DNA from: Arcticimaribacter sp002477625 | GTDB lineage: Bacteria > Bacteroidota > Bacteroidia > Flavobacteriales > Flavobacteriaceae | Direction of reading: 5' to 3' | Assembly (NCBI GenBank): GCA_943846665.1 | Contig: OX044358.1 | Location: 372,001-436,000 of the forward strand | Length of the DNA: 64,000 nt | Part shown: in pieces, positions 57,131 through 64,000 of the stretch | How the letters are laid out: each line of letters opens with the position of its first letter | Position numbering within the stretch: the stretch's first letter is position 1 | Notes under the pieces: model-generated | Seen by the model: the letters and a program-made list of their open reading frames with translations, nothing else | Databases searched by the model: none | Told to the model about the DNA's origin: nothing | Made by a program: the position numbers and the translations under genes

Positions 57131-57763
57131 TTAGAGGCGTATTGCACGTAACATTTCACGTTTTCCTGGAGGGCCTTCAATTCTAAACACATCCAAGCCT
57201 AGTGCTTCTAGAGCTCGACGAACACTCCCCTTGGCAGAATAGGTAACCAAAACCCCGATAGGGTTCATGGCAGTTACAAGAGGCCGCAAGGTGTCTTCAC
57301 TCCACATTTCGGGTTGAACTCGAAAACCAAAAGCATCGTAATAAATTACATCGTATTGCCTTTGAGGTATGAATTTTTCCAGTAAAATCTTATGCTTTAT
57401 CAGGCTGAAGGTAGATGAAATCTGAACTGAAGACTCCCAAGGAGCTAAATGTAGTTTCCTCAAAGATTCCTTTGAATTCTGTAATGTTTGCAATGAATCA
57501 AAATTCAATTCTTGAACCTCTTGTAAGGCCAGAGGAAAAGGCTCCAGAGTTTCATATAGAATAGTGAAATCATTGGCAGCAGCATACTCCAATGAAAGGA
57601 GTGCATTGAGTCCTGTACCGAAGCCCATTTCGAAAACCGTACATGGATTTTTTTTTATCCCATGCTCAGCTTTCCAAAAAGCAAGTCCCGATTCTATATA
57701 AACGTGGATTGCTTCGTTCAAGGCTCCGTGCATGGAATGGTAGTATTCGTCCCATGCTTCCAT
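57131..57763 (-). CDS. mnmD: tRNA 5-methylaminomethyl-2-thiouridine methyltransferase (MnmD-like, DUF752)
   Basis: 210 residues from the first available ATG. SAM-dependent last step of mnm5s2U34 synthesis in tRNA. Motifs: WDEYYHSMHGALNEAIHVYI, VFEMGFGTGLNALLSL (SAM loop), and IYYDAFGFRVQPEMW. It lacks the FAD domain of MnmC, as usual here. The family begins about 16 residues earlier. In this frame the upstream codons read IKREKIITADGSPTLYM, with ATC (57809-57811) where the start ATG is expected. So the reported start may be N-terminally short. Confidence 0.8.
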   Translation of the reverse strand: MEAWDEYYHSMHGALNEAIHVYIESGLAFWKAEHGIKKNPCTVFEMGFGTGLNALLSLEYAAANDFTILYETLEPFPLALQEVQELNFDSLQTLQNSKESLRKLHLAPWESSVQISSTFSLIKHKILLEKFIPQRQYDVIYYDAFGFRVQPEMWSEDTLRPLVTAMNPIGVLVTYSAKGSVRRALEALGLDVFRIEGPPGKREMLRAIRL

Positions 57764-57875
57764 ATATAAAGTAGGACTTCCGTCGGCGGTTATGATTTTT
57801 TCTCTTTTGATTCTCTAAAGATAAAAAAATGAGTATTGATCGTTTAAAAAGATGTGATTTTAAAAAATTAATCTA

Positions 57876-57883
57876 TAATTTTG
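57876..57883 (+). promoter_or_regulatory. -7 element for ilvE
   Basis: TAATTTTG, an exact TAnnTTTG, 18 nt before the ATG at 57902. This argues against a start at the in-frame TTG at 57881, which overlaps the element. Confidence 0.5.
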
Positions 57884-57901
57884 TACTACAATCCCATAGC
57901 A

Positions 57902-58966
57902 ATGAAGATAACACACGCACAAGAATCCAAAATCAAAAATATAGATTTTGACAACCTGAATTTTGGAGAAATCTTTACCGACCATATGTTTGTTTGTGAT
58001 TATAAAGACGGACAATGGAAGACTCCCGAGATTATGCCCTATCAGCCTATCCAAATGGACCCTTCTTCAAGTGTTTTTCATTATGGTCAAGCAGTTTTTG
58101 AAGGAATGAAGGCCTACAAAGACGATGCGGATGGTGTGTGGTTGTTTCGCCCGGAAGAAAACTTTGCTCGAATCAATAAATCTTCAAAGCGTTTATCCAT
58201 GCCAGAATTTCCAAAAGAATTCTTTTTTGAAGGACTCGAAAAATTATTAGATATGGACAAAGAATGGATTAAAAAGGGAGCCGGAAACTCACTTTACGTT
58301 CGTCCATTTGTATTTGCTAGCCAAGCAGGTGTTCAGGCAAGTGCATCCAATGCGTATAAGTTTATGATCATTTGTTCGCCCGTTAGTAGCTATTACAGTG
58401 GTGGAGAAGTACATGTTCAAGTGGCAGAAAAATTCAGTAGAGCTGCTGCAGGTGGGGTAGGTTATGCAAAAGCAGCAGGGAATTATGCGGCTCAATTTTA
58501 CCCAACAACACTGGCTCAAAAAGAAGGTTTTCAGCAAATCATATGGACCGATGCCAATACACATGAATATTTAGAAGAAGCGGGTACCATGAATATCTTT
58601 TTCAGAATCAACGACACCTTAATTACAACCCCTACAAGTGATCGTATTTTAGATGGGATTACCCGAAAAAGCATTCTGCAACTTGCAGCGCATCTCGGGA
58701 TTAAAACTGATGTACGACCCATTTCCATTCATGAACTTCTTTCGAGTAAAGAAGATGGAAGTTTAAAGGAAATCTTTGGAGCTGGAACTGCGGTTGTGGT
58801 AAGTCCAATAAAAGGCTTTGGTTATCAAAACAAACGCTATATTCTTGAAGATGCACCCGATTCTTTTGCTGCTATACTAAAAGACCATATCGTTAACATT
58901 CAACGAAACGTTGTTCCAGATCCATTCGGATGGAGGCATGAGGTGAAAACTACCGTTTCAGTATAG
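57902..58966 (+). CDS. ilvE: branched-chain amino acid aminotransferase
   Basis: 354-residue fold-type IV PLP enzyme for the last step of Leu, Ile and Val synthesis. Motifs: VFHYGQAVFEGMKAY, SLYVRPFVFASQ, the PLP-lysine region GVGYAKAAGNYAAQ, TDANTHEYLEEAGTMNIFF, and GAGTAVVVSPI. Length fits the eukaryote-like BCAT subgroup common in Bacteroidota. The 3' end overlaps the convergent pyrophosphohydrolase gene by 17 nt. Confidence 0.93.
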   Translation: MKITHAQESKIKNIDFDNLNFGEIFTDHMFVCDYKDGQWKTPEIMPYQPIQMDPSSSVFHYGQAVFEGMKAYKDDADGVWLFRPEENFARINKSSKRLSMPEFPKEFFFEGLEKLLDMDKEWIKKGAGNSLYVRPFVFASQAGVQASASNAYKFMIICSPVSSYYSGGEVHVQVAEKFSRAAAGGVGYAKAAGNYAAQFYPTTLAQKEGFQQIIWTDANTHEYLEEAGTMNIFFRINDTLITTPTSDRILDGITRKSILQLAAHLGIKTDVRPISIHELLSSKEDGSLKEIFGAGTAVVVSPIKGFGYQNKRYILEDAPDSFAAILKDHIVNIQRNVVPDPFGWRHEVKTTVSV

Positions 58967-59339
58967 CCTCTATATTGGGTTTAAAATAGTTGGGTCCTTT
59001 CATTACTTTCCCATCTTCTCTGTAAATAGGGTTGCCGTCCGCACCCAACTTACTCATATTGGAGCGTTGTATTTCTTCAAACACTTCGGTGATTTTATGT
59101 TGCATGCCGTGGGTTAAAATTGTCCCGCACAAAATGTACAGCATATCCCCCAATGCGTCAGCTACTTCAACTAAATCGTTGTTTTGGACGGCCTCCAAAT
59201 ACTCTTCATTTTCTTCTTTCATAAGGTTGAAACGAAGCTCTTTTATTTGATCTGTTAGCTCGACAGTAGGTTTTTGATTTACGCTAATTTTAAACGCTTC
59301 GTGAAATTCCTGTACTGCGTTCAATTCTTTTTTAATCAT
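58950..59339 (-). CDS. MazG-like nucleoside triphosphate pyrophosphohydrolase
   Basis: 129-residue all-helical protein. The metal-binding pattern is KEENEEYLEAV followed by EVADALGDMLYIL (EEXXE...DXXGD), typical of the MazG/PRA-PH superfamily. The end (GADGNPIYREDGKVMKGPNYFKPN) matches phage- and bacterium-encoded relatives that hydrolyse dNTPs or NTPs to NMPs. Substrate not determined. Confidence 0.85.
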   Translation of the reverse strand: MIKKELNAVQEFHEAFKISVNQKPTVELTDQIKELRFNLMKEENEEYLEAVQNNDLVEVADALGDMLYILCGTILTHGMQHKITEVFEEIQRSNMSKLGADGNPIYREDGKVMKGPNYFKPNIEAILKR

Positions 59340-59471
59340 ACGATGGTATTGAGTGTTTTACAAATTGCTGGGACGAAAGCCAAAACAAAAAGGCTAAACT
59401 TAGTCCTAACATAATTTTAAATCCAAAAGGATTCGAGTTATTTTTTTCTAATTTCGTAGAAAATTAACGCT

Positions 59472-59663
59472 ATGTTTTCAAACGGACAACTCCTCTTTGC
59501 AGTATTTTTTGTTATTGCCTTTACAGGGATCATAATTTTCACCTACCGAAAAGATTTTAAAGGGCATCAAATTCATTACAAGGGCAGTTTTAAAATCCTA
59601 CTCACCTTCCTTTTGGCTATAGCTGTTCTTTTTGTCATTAAATATTATACGCAGGCCAAATAA
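59472..59663 (+). CDS. small two-helix membrane protein
   Basis: 63 residues. Two predicted transmembrane helices (about 7-25 and 42-58) joined by a basic loop (YRKDFKGHQIHYKGSFK). Function unknown; I believe similar proteins occur in Flavobacteriaceae. 32 nt upstream of the SRPBCC gene on the same strand. Confidence 0.65.
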   Translation: MFSNGQLLFAVFFVIAFTGIIIFTYRKDFKGHQIHYKGSFKILLTFLLAIAVLFVIKYYTQAK

Positions 59664-59695
59664 GTGACTAGCTTTTTAATTTTAGAACTACTGCT

Positions 59696-60688
59696 ATGCA
59701 TTACTTACGTTTTATTTTCGGGTTTATATTAATCGTACTACTGGTTCTGGCACTTTATATAAAGAACCTACCCAATACCTATAAGGTAGAACGCTCAATA
59801 TACACCTCAATTCCCGCAGCAACACTCTACAATTACCTTTATGATTTTGAAAACTGGCCCGAGTGGAATCCGTGGATCATAGAAGATCCAGAAATGAAGC
59901 TATCATTCAACCAAAACAACTTCGACCTGCCCGAATACCACTGGGAGGGAAAAGAAGGGAATGGTTCGATGAAAACTCTAAAAACAAATGCTCCTCATTT
60001 AATTGAACAACAAATGACTTTTGAGGGTTTTTCCTCTTCTAATGTACGTTGGCGAATTAAAAAAGATTCGGATAGTCTGTACTGGATTATGAAAGGTCAG
60101 ATGAACTTCATAATGAAAATCTTCAGCCTACAAATGGGTGGGATGGAAACCATGATTGGACCATATTATAAAAAAGGACTTCGTGCTATTGATCGCATGC
60201 TTACAACTCAACTAAACGAGCACCGATTTGAATATCAAGATACAGTAACTCTTCCAAATCAGTTTTATCTCACACGCAGCTTTCAGTCAGACAAGGCTGC
60301 AATGGATTCACTTATAAAAAGTGGCTCACAAGAATTATATGACTTTGCAGAAAGTAAGAATTTAAAAGTAACAGGAGGTTTATTTACGTTATTACCACAA
60401 CTGGCTTTTAAAACCAGTACTTGGTCCCTTGGGCTTCCTGTAGAAGGCTACTTCAAAACGGATCATCCTACTATAAGGTGTCGTTCCACAAAAGAACGAA
60501 AGGCGCTGAAAGGAGTCCATCATGGGTCTCTGAAAAACATTGACCTCTCATGGGAGATAATGAAAGAAAAAATAAACCTCTTGAATCCAAGTCTCCAATA
60601 TTATCCTAGGACTATATATAAGGTAGGTAAACAATCAAACCCTGATCCGTTGGCATGGGAAACTGAATTGCTCCTACCCTATCAATAA
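59696..60688 (+). CDS. membrane-anchored SRPBCC / GyrI-like domain protein
   Basis: 330 residues: an N-terminal helix (about 5-23), an SRPBCC (polyketide-cyclase-like) domain about 30-180 with YLYDFENWPEWNPWI, and a GyrI-like effector-binding domain to the end (GLPVEGYFKTDHP, VHHGSLKNIDLSWEIM). Both domains bind small hydrophobic ligands in known relatives; no catalytic residues can be named. Function unknown. Followed after 37 nt by crcB. Confidence 0.75.
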   Translation: MHYLRFIFGFILIVLLVLALYIKNLPNTYKVERSIYTSIPAATLYNYLYDFENWPEWNPWIIEDPEMKLSFNQNNFDLPEYHWEGKEGNGSMKTLKTNAPHLIEQQMTFEGFSSSNVRWRIKKDSDSLYWIMKGQMNFIMKIFSLQMGGMETMIGPYYKKGLRAIDRMLTTQLNEHRFEYQDTVTLPNQFYLTRSFQSDKAAMDSLIKSGSQELYDFAESKNLKVTGGLFTLLPQLAFKTSTWSLGLPVEGYFKTDHPTIRCRSTKERKALKGVHHGSLKNIDLSWEIMKEKINLLNPSLQYYPRTIYKVGKQSNPDPLAWETELLLPYQ

Positions 60689-60725
60689 ACTAAAGCAATT
60701 CGGTTAAAAAAGTTAACTTCGAGCA

Positions 60726-61097
60726 ATGAAAATATTATTATGGGTGTTCTTGGGTGGTGGTTTAGGTAGCAGTTTGCGCTATGGACTTCATCTTCTTTTC
60801 AAAAACACCAGCAGTCAATATCCAATCGGAACGTTTACAGCAAACCTAATCGGTTGCTTGTTGATTGGACTCTTTTTTGGAATACTACATAAACTTGAAG
60901 TATTAAAAGAAGAAGCTCACTTCTTTTTTATTGTCGGCTTTACTGGAGGCTTGACAACATTCTCATCCTTCGCACTAGATAATGTACATTTATTCAAATC
61001 AGGATCGCTAGTACAAGCCCTCATTTACTCTTTTGGGAGTATCATTCTGGGCATTCTTATGGTTGTTCTTGGACTTTGGTTTTCAAAATCCTTGTAA
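60726..61097 (+). CDS. crcB: fluoride channel CrcB/Fluc
   Basis: 123 residues, four helices. Signatures: GGGLGSSLRYGLH, YPIGTFTANLIGC, and GFTGGLTTFSSFA, the fluoride-pathway and central-sodium motif. A dual-topology dimer exporting fluoride is expected. No fluoride riboswitch is visible in the 37 nt upstream. Confidence 0.9.
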   Translation: MKILLWVFLGGGLGSSLRYGLHLLFKNTSSQYPIGTFTANLIGCLLIGLFFGILHKLEVLKEEAHFFFIVGFTGGLTTFSSFALDNVHLFKSGSLVQALIYSFGSIILGILMVVLGLWFSKSL

Positions 61098-61145
61098 ACC
61101 ACCCCTCAACTAAACACTTAACATACTGTTATACAGCTCTATATT

Positions 61146-61164
61146 ATCCTATGGACTGTAGGAT
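61146..61164 (+). terminator. possible weak terminator after crcB
   Basis: ATCCTA / TAGGAT, 6-bp stem with a 7-nt loop, followed by CTTGTTTG, not a clean T-run. Confidence 0.3.
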
Positions 61165-61205
61165 CTTGTTTGAACTTAGGTAAAAACATATTTCGCAATA
61201 GCACC

Positions 61206-61311
61206 CCCTAAAAAATAGGGTATAATCTCATTTATTTATTATTTAAATACAAATACCCTTAATTTTATAGGGTAAATTTTAATAAAACATAAAAATGAAG
61301 ATTATTACCCC
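61206..61311. promoter_or_regulatory. palindrome cluster upstream of glnK, candidate operators
   Basis: CCCTA-N5-TAGGG at 61206-61220 is a perfect palindrome with an A/T spacer. ACCCT-N8-AGGGT at 61255-61273 is a second. A related half-site CCCC-ATAAAAATA starts at 61308. They lie in the 280-nt gap before glnK, upstream of a -7 element that has no -33 partner, which would suit an activator- or repressor-controlled nitrogen promoter. Confidence 0.4.
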
Positions 61312-61342
61312 ATAAAAATAACGAGCTCAATAGTATTAGAAG

Positions 61343-61350
61343 TATTTTTG
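61343..61350 (+). promoter_or_regulatory. -7 element for the glnK-amtB cluster
   Basis: TATTTTTG, an exact TAnnTTTG, 26 nt before the glnK ATG. No TTG lies 17-23 nt upstream. Confidence 0.5.
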
Positions 61351-61376
61351 GTCAAAATCATTTAAACAATAATAAA

Positions 61377-61715
61377 ATGAAAAAAGTAGAAGCGATTATT
61401 CGCAAATCAAAATTTGGAGATGTAAGAGATGCACTTCATAAAGTAGAGGTTAATTTTTTCAGTTACTGGGATGTTACCGGAGTAGGAAATGAAAAAGAAG
61501 GCCATGTATACAGAGGTATAACGTACAGTACTTCTGACATTCAAAGAAGATACTTATCCATTGTAGTTAATGAAGAGTTTCTTGAAAAGACTATTGAAGC
61601 CATAACGTCTGCTGCAAGTACTGGAGCAGTTGGTGATGGCAAAATATTCGTTTCAACGATTGATGATGCAATCAGGATTCGAACAGGAGAATCAGGAGGA
61701 GAAACTTTAAACTAG
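61377..61715 (+). CDS. glnK: P-II nitrogen regulatory protein (GlnK/GlnB family)
   Basis: 112-residue trimeric signal protein sensing 2-oxoglutarate and ATP/ADP. Family motifs: KKVEAIIRKSKFGDVRDAL, a T-loop with YRGITYST, where the Tyr of RGxxY corresponds to the uridylylated Tyr51 of E. coli, and the B-loop/C-loop GAVGDGKIFVS...AIRIRTGESG. The gene before amtB is normally GlnK, which plugs AmtB when nitrogen is ample. The T-loop middle (SDIQRRYL) differs from E. coli. Confidence 0.9.
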   Translation: MKKVEAIIRKSKFGDVRDALHKVEVNFFSYWDVTGVGNEKEGHVYRGITYSTSDIQRRYLSIVVNEEFLEKTIEAITSAASTGAVGDGKIFVSTIDDAIRIRTGESGGETLN

Positions 61716-61741
61716 AATTAACAAAAAAACTATAATTTATT

Positions 61742-62989
61742 ATGGAAACTACAGCACTTTTTACAGCTAATAACATATGGATGATGATTTGTACCGCTTT
61801 GGTATTTTTCATGCACCTAGGATTTTCTTTTTTAGAAATCGGTCTTACAAGACAAAAAAACACAATCAACATCTTATTTAAAAATTTCTTCGTGATTACC
61901 GTAGGACTTCTTCTCTACGCAATCGGAGGTTTCAACCTCATGTACCCTGGATTTGAAGAGGGCGCACTCGGAATCTTCAAATTTGCAGGTTTCGGAATTG
62001 CTGCTCCTGATGGAGGTATGACCGCTGCATACGCAGATGGAGGATACACTTGGTGGACTGACTTCTTATTTCAAGGTATGTTTGCAGCAACCGCAGCAAC
62101 AATTGTATCTGGAGCAGTTGCAGAACGTATCAAACTTAAAAGCTTTATGATCTTTGCAATCCTTTATGTAGGATTGATTTACCCAATCGTTGGGTCATGG
62201 AAATGGGGTGGTGGATTTCTTGACGCAATGGGATTCTATGATTTCGCAGGATCAACATTAGTACACTCTGTTGGTGGATGGGCAGCTTTAGTAGCGATCT
62301 ATTTACTAGGGGCTCGAATTGGAAAATTTGAAGCAGACGGAACATCACGAGCAATACCTGGACACAATCTTCCACTAGCAGCAGCTGGGGTCTTGATTCT
62401 ATGGCTGGGATGGTTCGGATTTAACGGTGGCTCTGTTCTATCTGCAGATCCTGAATTGACTTCTTTAACCCTTGTAACAACTTGTTTAGCAGCAGCAGCT
62501 GGGGGTGTATCCTCGGCAATCTTTTCGAACATTCTTTACAAAAACTTTGATTTAACCATGTTTATGAATGGTGTACTTGGTGGACTTGTAGGGATTACTG
62601 CAGGAGCCGACCAAATGAGCCCTATGGATGCCGTTTTAATCGGAATAATCGCAGGTGTCATTATCGTATTGGGGATTTCCTTAATAGACAAATTAAAACT
62701 TGACGATCCTGTAGGAGCAGTTGCTGTTCACTTGATCTGTGGTATTTGGGGTACGCTTGCAGTTGGAATCTTCGGAGCTATGGCTGGAGTTGATCAATTT
62801 TTAATCCAATTAGCTGGTGTAGGTATCGTAGGTGCATTTTGTGTAATCTGCAGCTTTATACTATTCTACATTGTAAAAATACTTTCTGGTGGAATCATCC
62901 GAGTTGAGAAAGAAGAAGAGCTTAAAGGTCTTGATCTAGCTGAACACGGAATGGATGCCTATGCTGACTTTAGATTAAACCAACACTAA
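61742..62989 (+). CDS. amtB: ammonium transporter AmtB
   Basis: 415 residues, eleven predicted helices. The paired pore histidines are in STLVHSVGGWAAL and AVAVHLICGIWGTLAVG; WLGWFGFNGGS and IPGHNLPLAAAG are further signatures. There is a short cytoplasmic C-terminal tail where GlnK would bind. Passive ammonia/ammonium uptake in a trimer. 26 nt after glnK. Confidence 0.94.
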   Translation: METTALFTANNIWMMICTALVFFMHLGFSFLEIGLTRQKNTINILFKNFFVITVGLLLYAIGGFNLMYPGFEEGALGIFKFAGFGIAAPDGGMTAAYADGGYTWWTDFLFQGMFAATAATIVSGAVAERIKLKSFMIFAILYVGLIYPIVGSWKWGGGFLDAMGFYDFAGSTLVHSVGGWAALVAIYLLGARIGKFEADGTSRAIPGHNLPLAAAGVLILWLGWFGFNGGSVLSADPELTSLTLVTTCLAAAAGGVSSAIFSNILYKNFDLTMFMNGVLGGLVGITAGADQMSPMDAVLIGIIAGVIIVLGISLIDKLKLDDPVGAVAVHLICGIWGTLAVGIFGAMAGVDQFLIQLAGVGIVGAFCVICSFILFYIVKILSGGIIRVEKEEELKGLDLAEHGMDAYADFRLNQH

Positions 62990-63021
62990 AAATAACGATA
63001 ACTAAATTTAACTTTTATACT

Positions 63022-64000
63022 ATGAAAATTTTTAAAACAACAGTACTAACACTAGCACTTTTAGCAGGATCTTTAACGTATGCACAGGATGAAGTTGCAG
63101 AAGAAACAGCAGTTGAAGCTACAGAAGAAAAACCTAGCTTTTCTGTTTCAGGATCTATTGACACCTACTACAGAAGTAATGAATTTGCTCCCAACACTTC
63201 ATTTGCAAATCTTCCCGGCTTTGCGCTTGGAATGGCCAATATCGTTCTTTCGTATGAAGGAGAAAAGAGTGGTTTTGTTGCCGACCTAGTATATGGCCCT
63301 CGAGGAGCAGATGCCGTTTTTAATTCGACTGGTTCTTCAAATATTATAAACCAACTGTATGCTTATTACAACGTGAATGATAAATTAACTTTAACCTTAG
63401 GGAATTTCAACACCTTTCTAGGATATGAAGTTATTTCTCCCGTTGCTAACTTCAACTACTCAACTTCATATATGTTCTCTTACGGACCGTTTTCACATAC
63501 AGGTTTCAAAGCTGATTATGCCGTTTCTGACAACGTATCTATTATGGTTGCTGTAATGAATGCAACCGATGAAACTGAAGCAGATTATTCTGATGCATCA
63601 ACTTTTGGAGCACAATTAGGATTGTACGGTCAATACATCAACTTCTTATCGGGTGATGACTATACTCAATTTGACTTTACTGGTGGATTCAATATTTCTG
63701 AAAAATTATTTCTAGGAATCAACGCTACCACAACAGAACTTGCTGCAGATGCTAGCTTCTCAGGTTTCGCTTTATACCCTCAGTATACTATATCAGATAG
63801 CTTTAGTATTGGATTACGAGGAGAGATTTTTAGTGAAACAAACGGTGGGGCTGGAGCATTATACTCTGGAGCGTTATCAGGATCTACAGAAGATGCGGAC
63901 AATACTTCCTTTACAATCACTGGAAGTTACACGAAAGGAAATTTCATCTTAAAGCCAGAATTTAGAATTGATACTGCTTCTGCAAACATCTACACAAAAA
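63022..64000 (+). CDS. outer-membrane porin-like beta-barrel protein, 3' end outside window
   Basis: 326 residues seen. Signal peptide MKIFKTTVLTLALLAGSLTYA with cleavage before QDE, an Ala/Glu-rich linker, then strands such as FSVSGSIDTYYRSNE, LTLTLGNFNTFLGYEVISP and YSTSYMFSYGPFSHTGFKA. This pattern is typical of the OmpL-like beta-barrel porin (BBP2) group found after glnK-amtB in Bacteroidota. It may let nitrogen compounds through the outer membrane; that is inferred from position. Cut by the window end. Confidence 0.8.
   Translation, partial: MKIFKTTVLTLALLAGSLTYAQDEVAEETAVEATEEKPSFSVSGSIDTYYRSNEFAPNTSFANLPGFALGMANIVLSYEGEKSGFVADLVYGPRGADAVFNSTGSSNIINQLYAYYNVNDKLTLTLGNFNTFLGYEVISPVANFNYSTSYMFSYGPFSHTGFKADYAVSDNVSIMVAVMNATDETEADYSDASTFGAQLGLYGQYINFLSGDDYTQFDFTGGFNISEKLFLGINATTTELAADASFSGFALYPQYTISDSFSIGLRGEIFSETNGGAGALYSGALSGSTEDADNTSFTITGSYTKGNFILKPEFRIDTASANIYTK

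Overview
The window looks like a chromosomal segment of a member of the Flavobacteriia (Bacteroidota). Evidence: several intergenic regions carry the TAnnTTTG -7 element (some with TTG about 19-23 nt upstream), genes seldom have purine-rich ribosome binding sites, and many families are typical of the group (DUF6452/DUF6048 pair after an RlmD-like methyltransferase, DUF4294, DUF3276, DUF2795 before secA, a ~310-residue NusB, cyclophilin-FKBP fusion, very long SecA). I see no insertion sequence, prophage, CRISPR array or integrated element. Most of the window is housekeeping sequence.

Layout. 1-6.2 kb: cysteine desulfurase (cut by the window edge) and rocD, then rlmD with two envelope-protein genes, and a THUMP RNA methyltransferase. 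6.2-12.4 kb: ZIP metal transporter, then a degraded stretch (GIN-domain lipoprotein with a frameshift, alpha/beta hydrolase with an amber stop, NAD-dependent epimerase with an opal stop) around an intact TrhA-type protein, then a CDP-alcohol phosphatidyltransferase and a ChbG/HpnK-type deacetylase. 12.4-18.0 kb: a complete rRNA operon on the minus strand (16S, tRNA-Ile(GAT), tRNA-Ala(TGC), 23S, 5S) with promoter, processing stems and a duplicated terminator. 18.0-18.8 kb: non-coding apart from what look like remnants of an exported/outer-membrane protein gene.

18.8-36.7 kb: DUF4294 protein, M42 peptidase, pyrD, nusB-DUF1573-yajC operon, ABC exporter, DUF3276, M14 carboxypeptidase, Mpo1-like protein, redoxin, PPIase fusion, recQ, and a kpsF/kdsD-tatC-AhpD-lptB run facing pssA. 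36.9-45.8 kb: lnt followed by a core-deleted methyltransferase relative, a 49-codon membrane peptide gene, PduO-type adenosyltransferase, DUF2795, secA, a sterol-desaturase-family protein and a glycosyltransferase. 45.9-47.2 kb: a second patch of broken genes (DUF2306-like, TfoX-like) around an intact DUF1272 gene. 47.2-64 kb: msrA, aldose epimerase, PAP2-small acidic protein-MATE-M28 operon, a sigma-54-activator-like response regulator with MscS channel, grpE-dnaJ, TIGR01777 epimerase, mnmD, ilvE, MazG-like pyrophosphohydrolase, SRPBCC/GyrI-like protein, crcB, and a glnK-amtB-porin nitrogen cluster cut by the window end.

The main non-routine signal is gene erosion: five genes carry clear point or indel lesions, one gene keeps only the two ends of its family, one seems to have lost its start codon, and one survives as terminal fragments. 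I did not find a convincing new multi-gene system. The best candidates for unrecognised biology are the palindromes upstream of glnK and the core-less methyltransferase relative.
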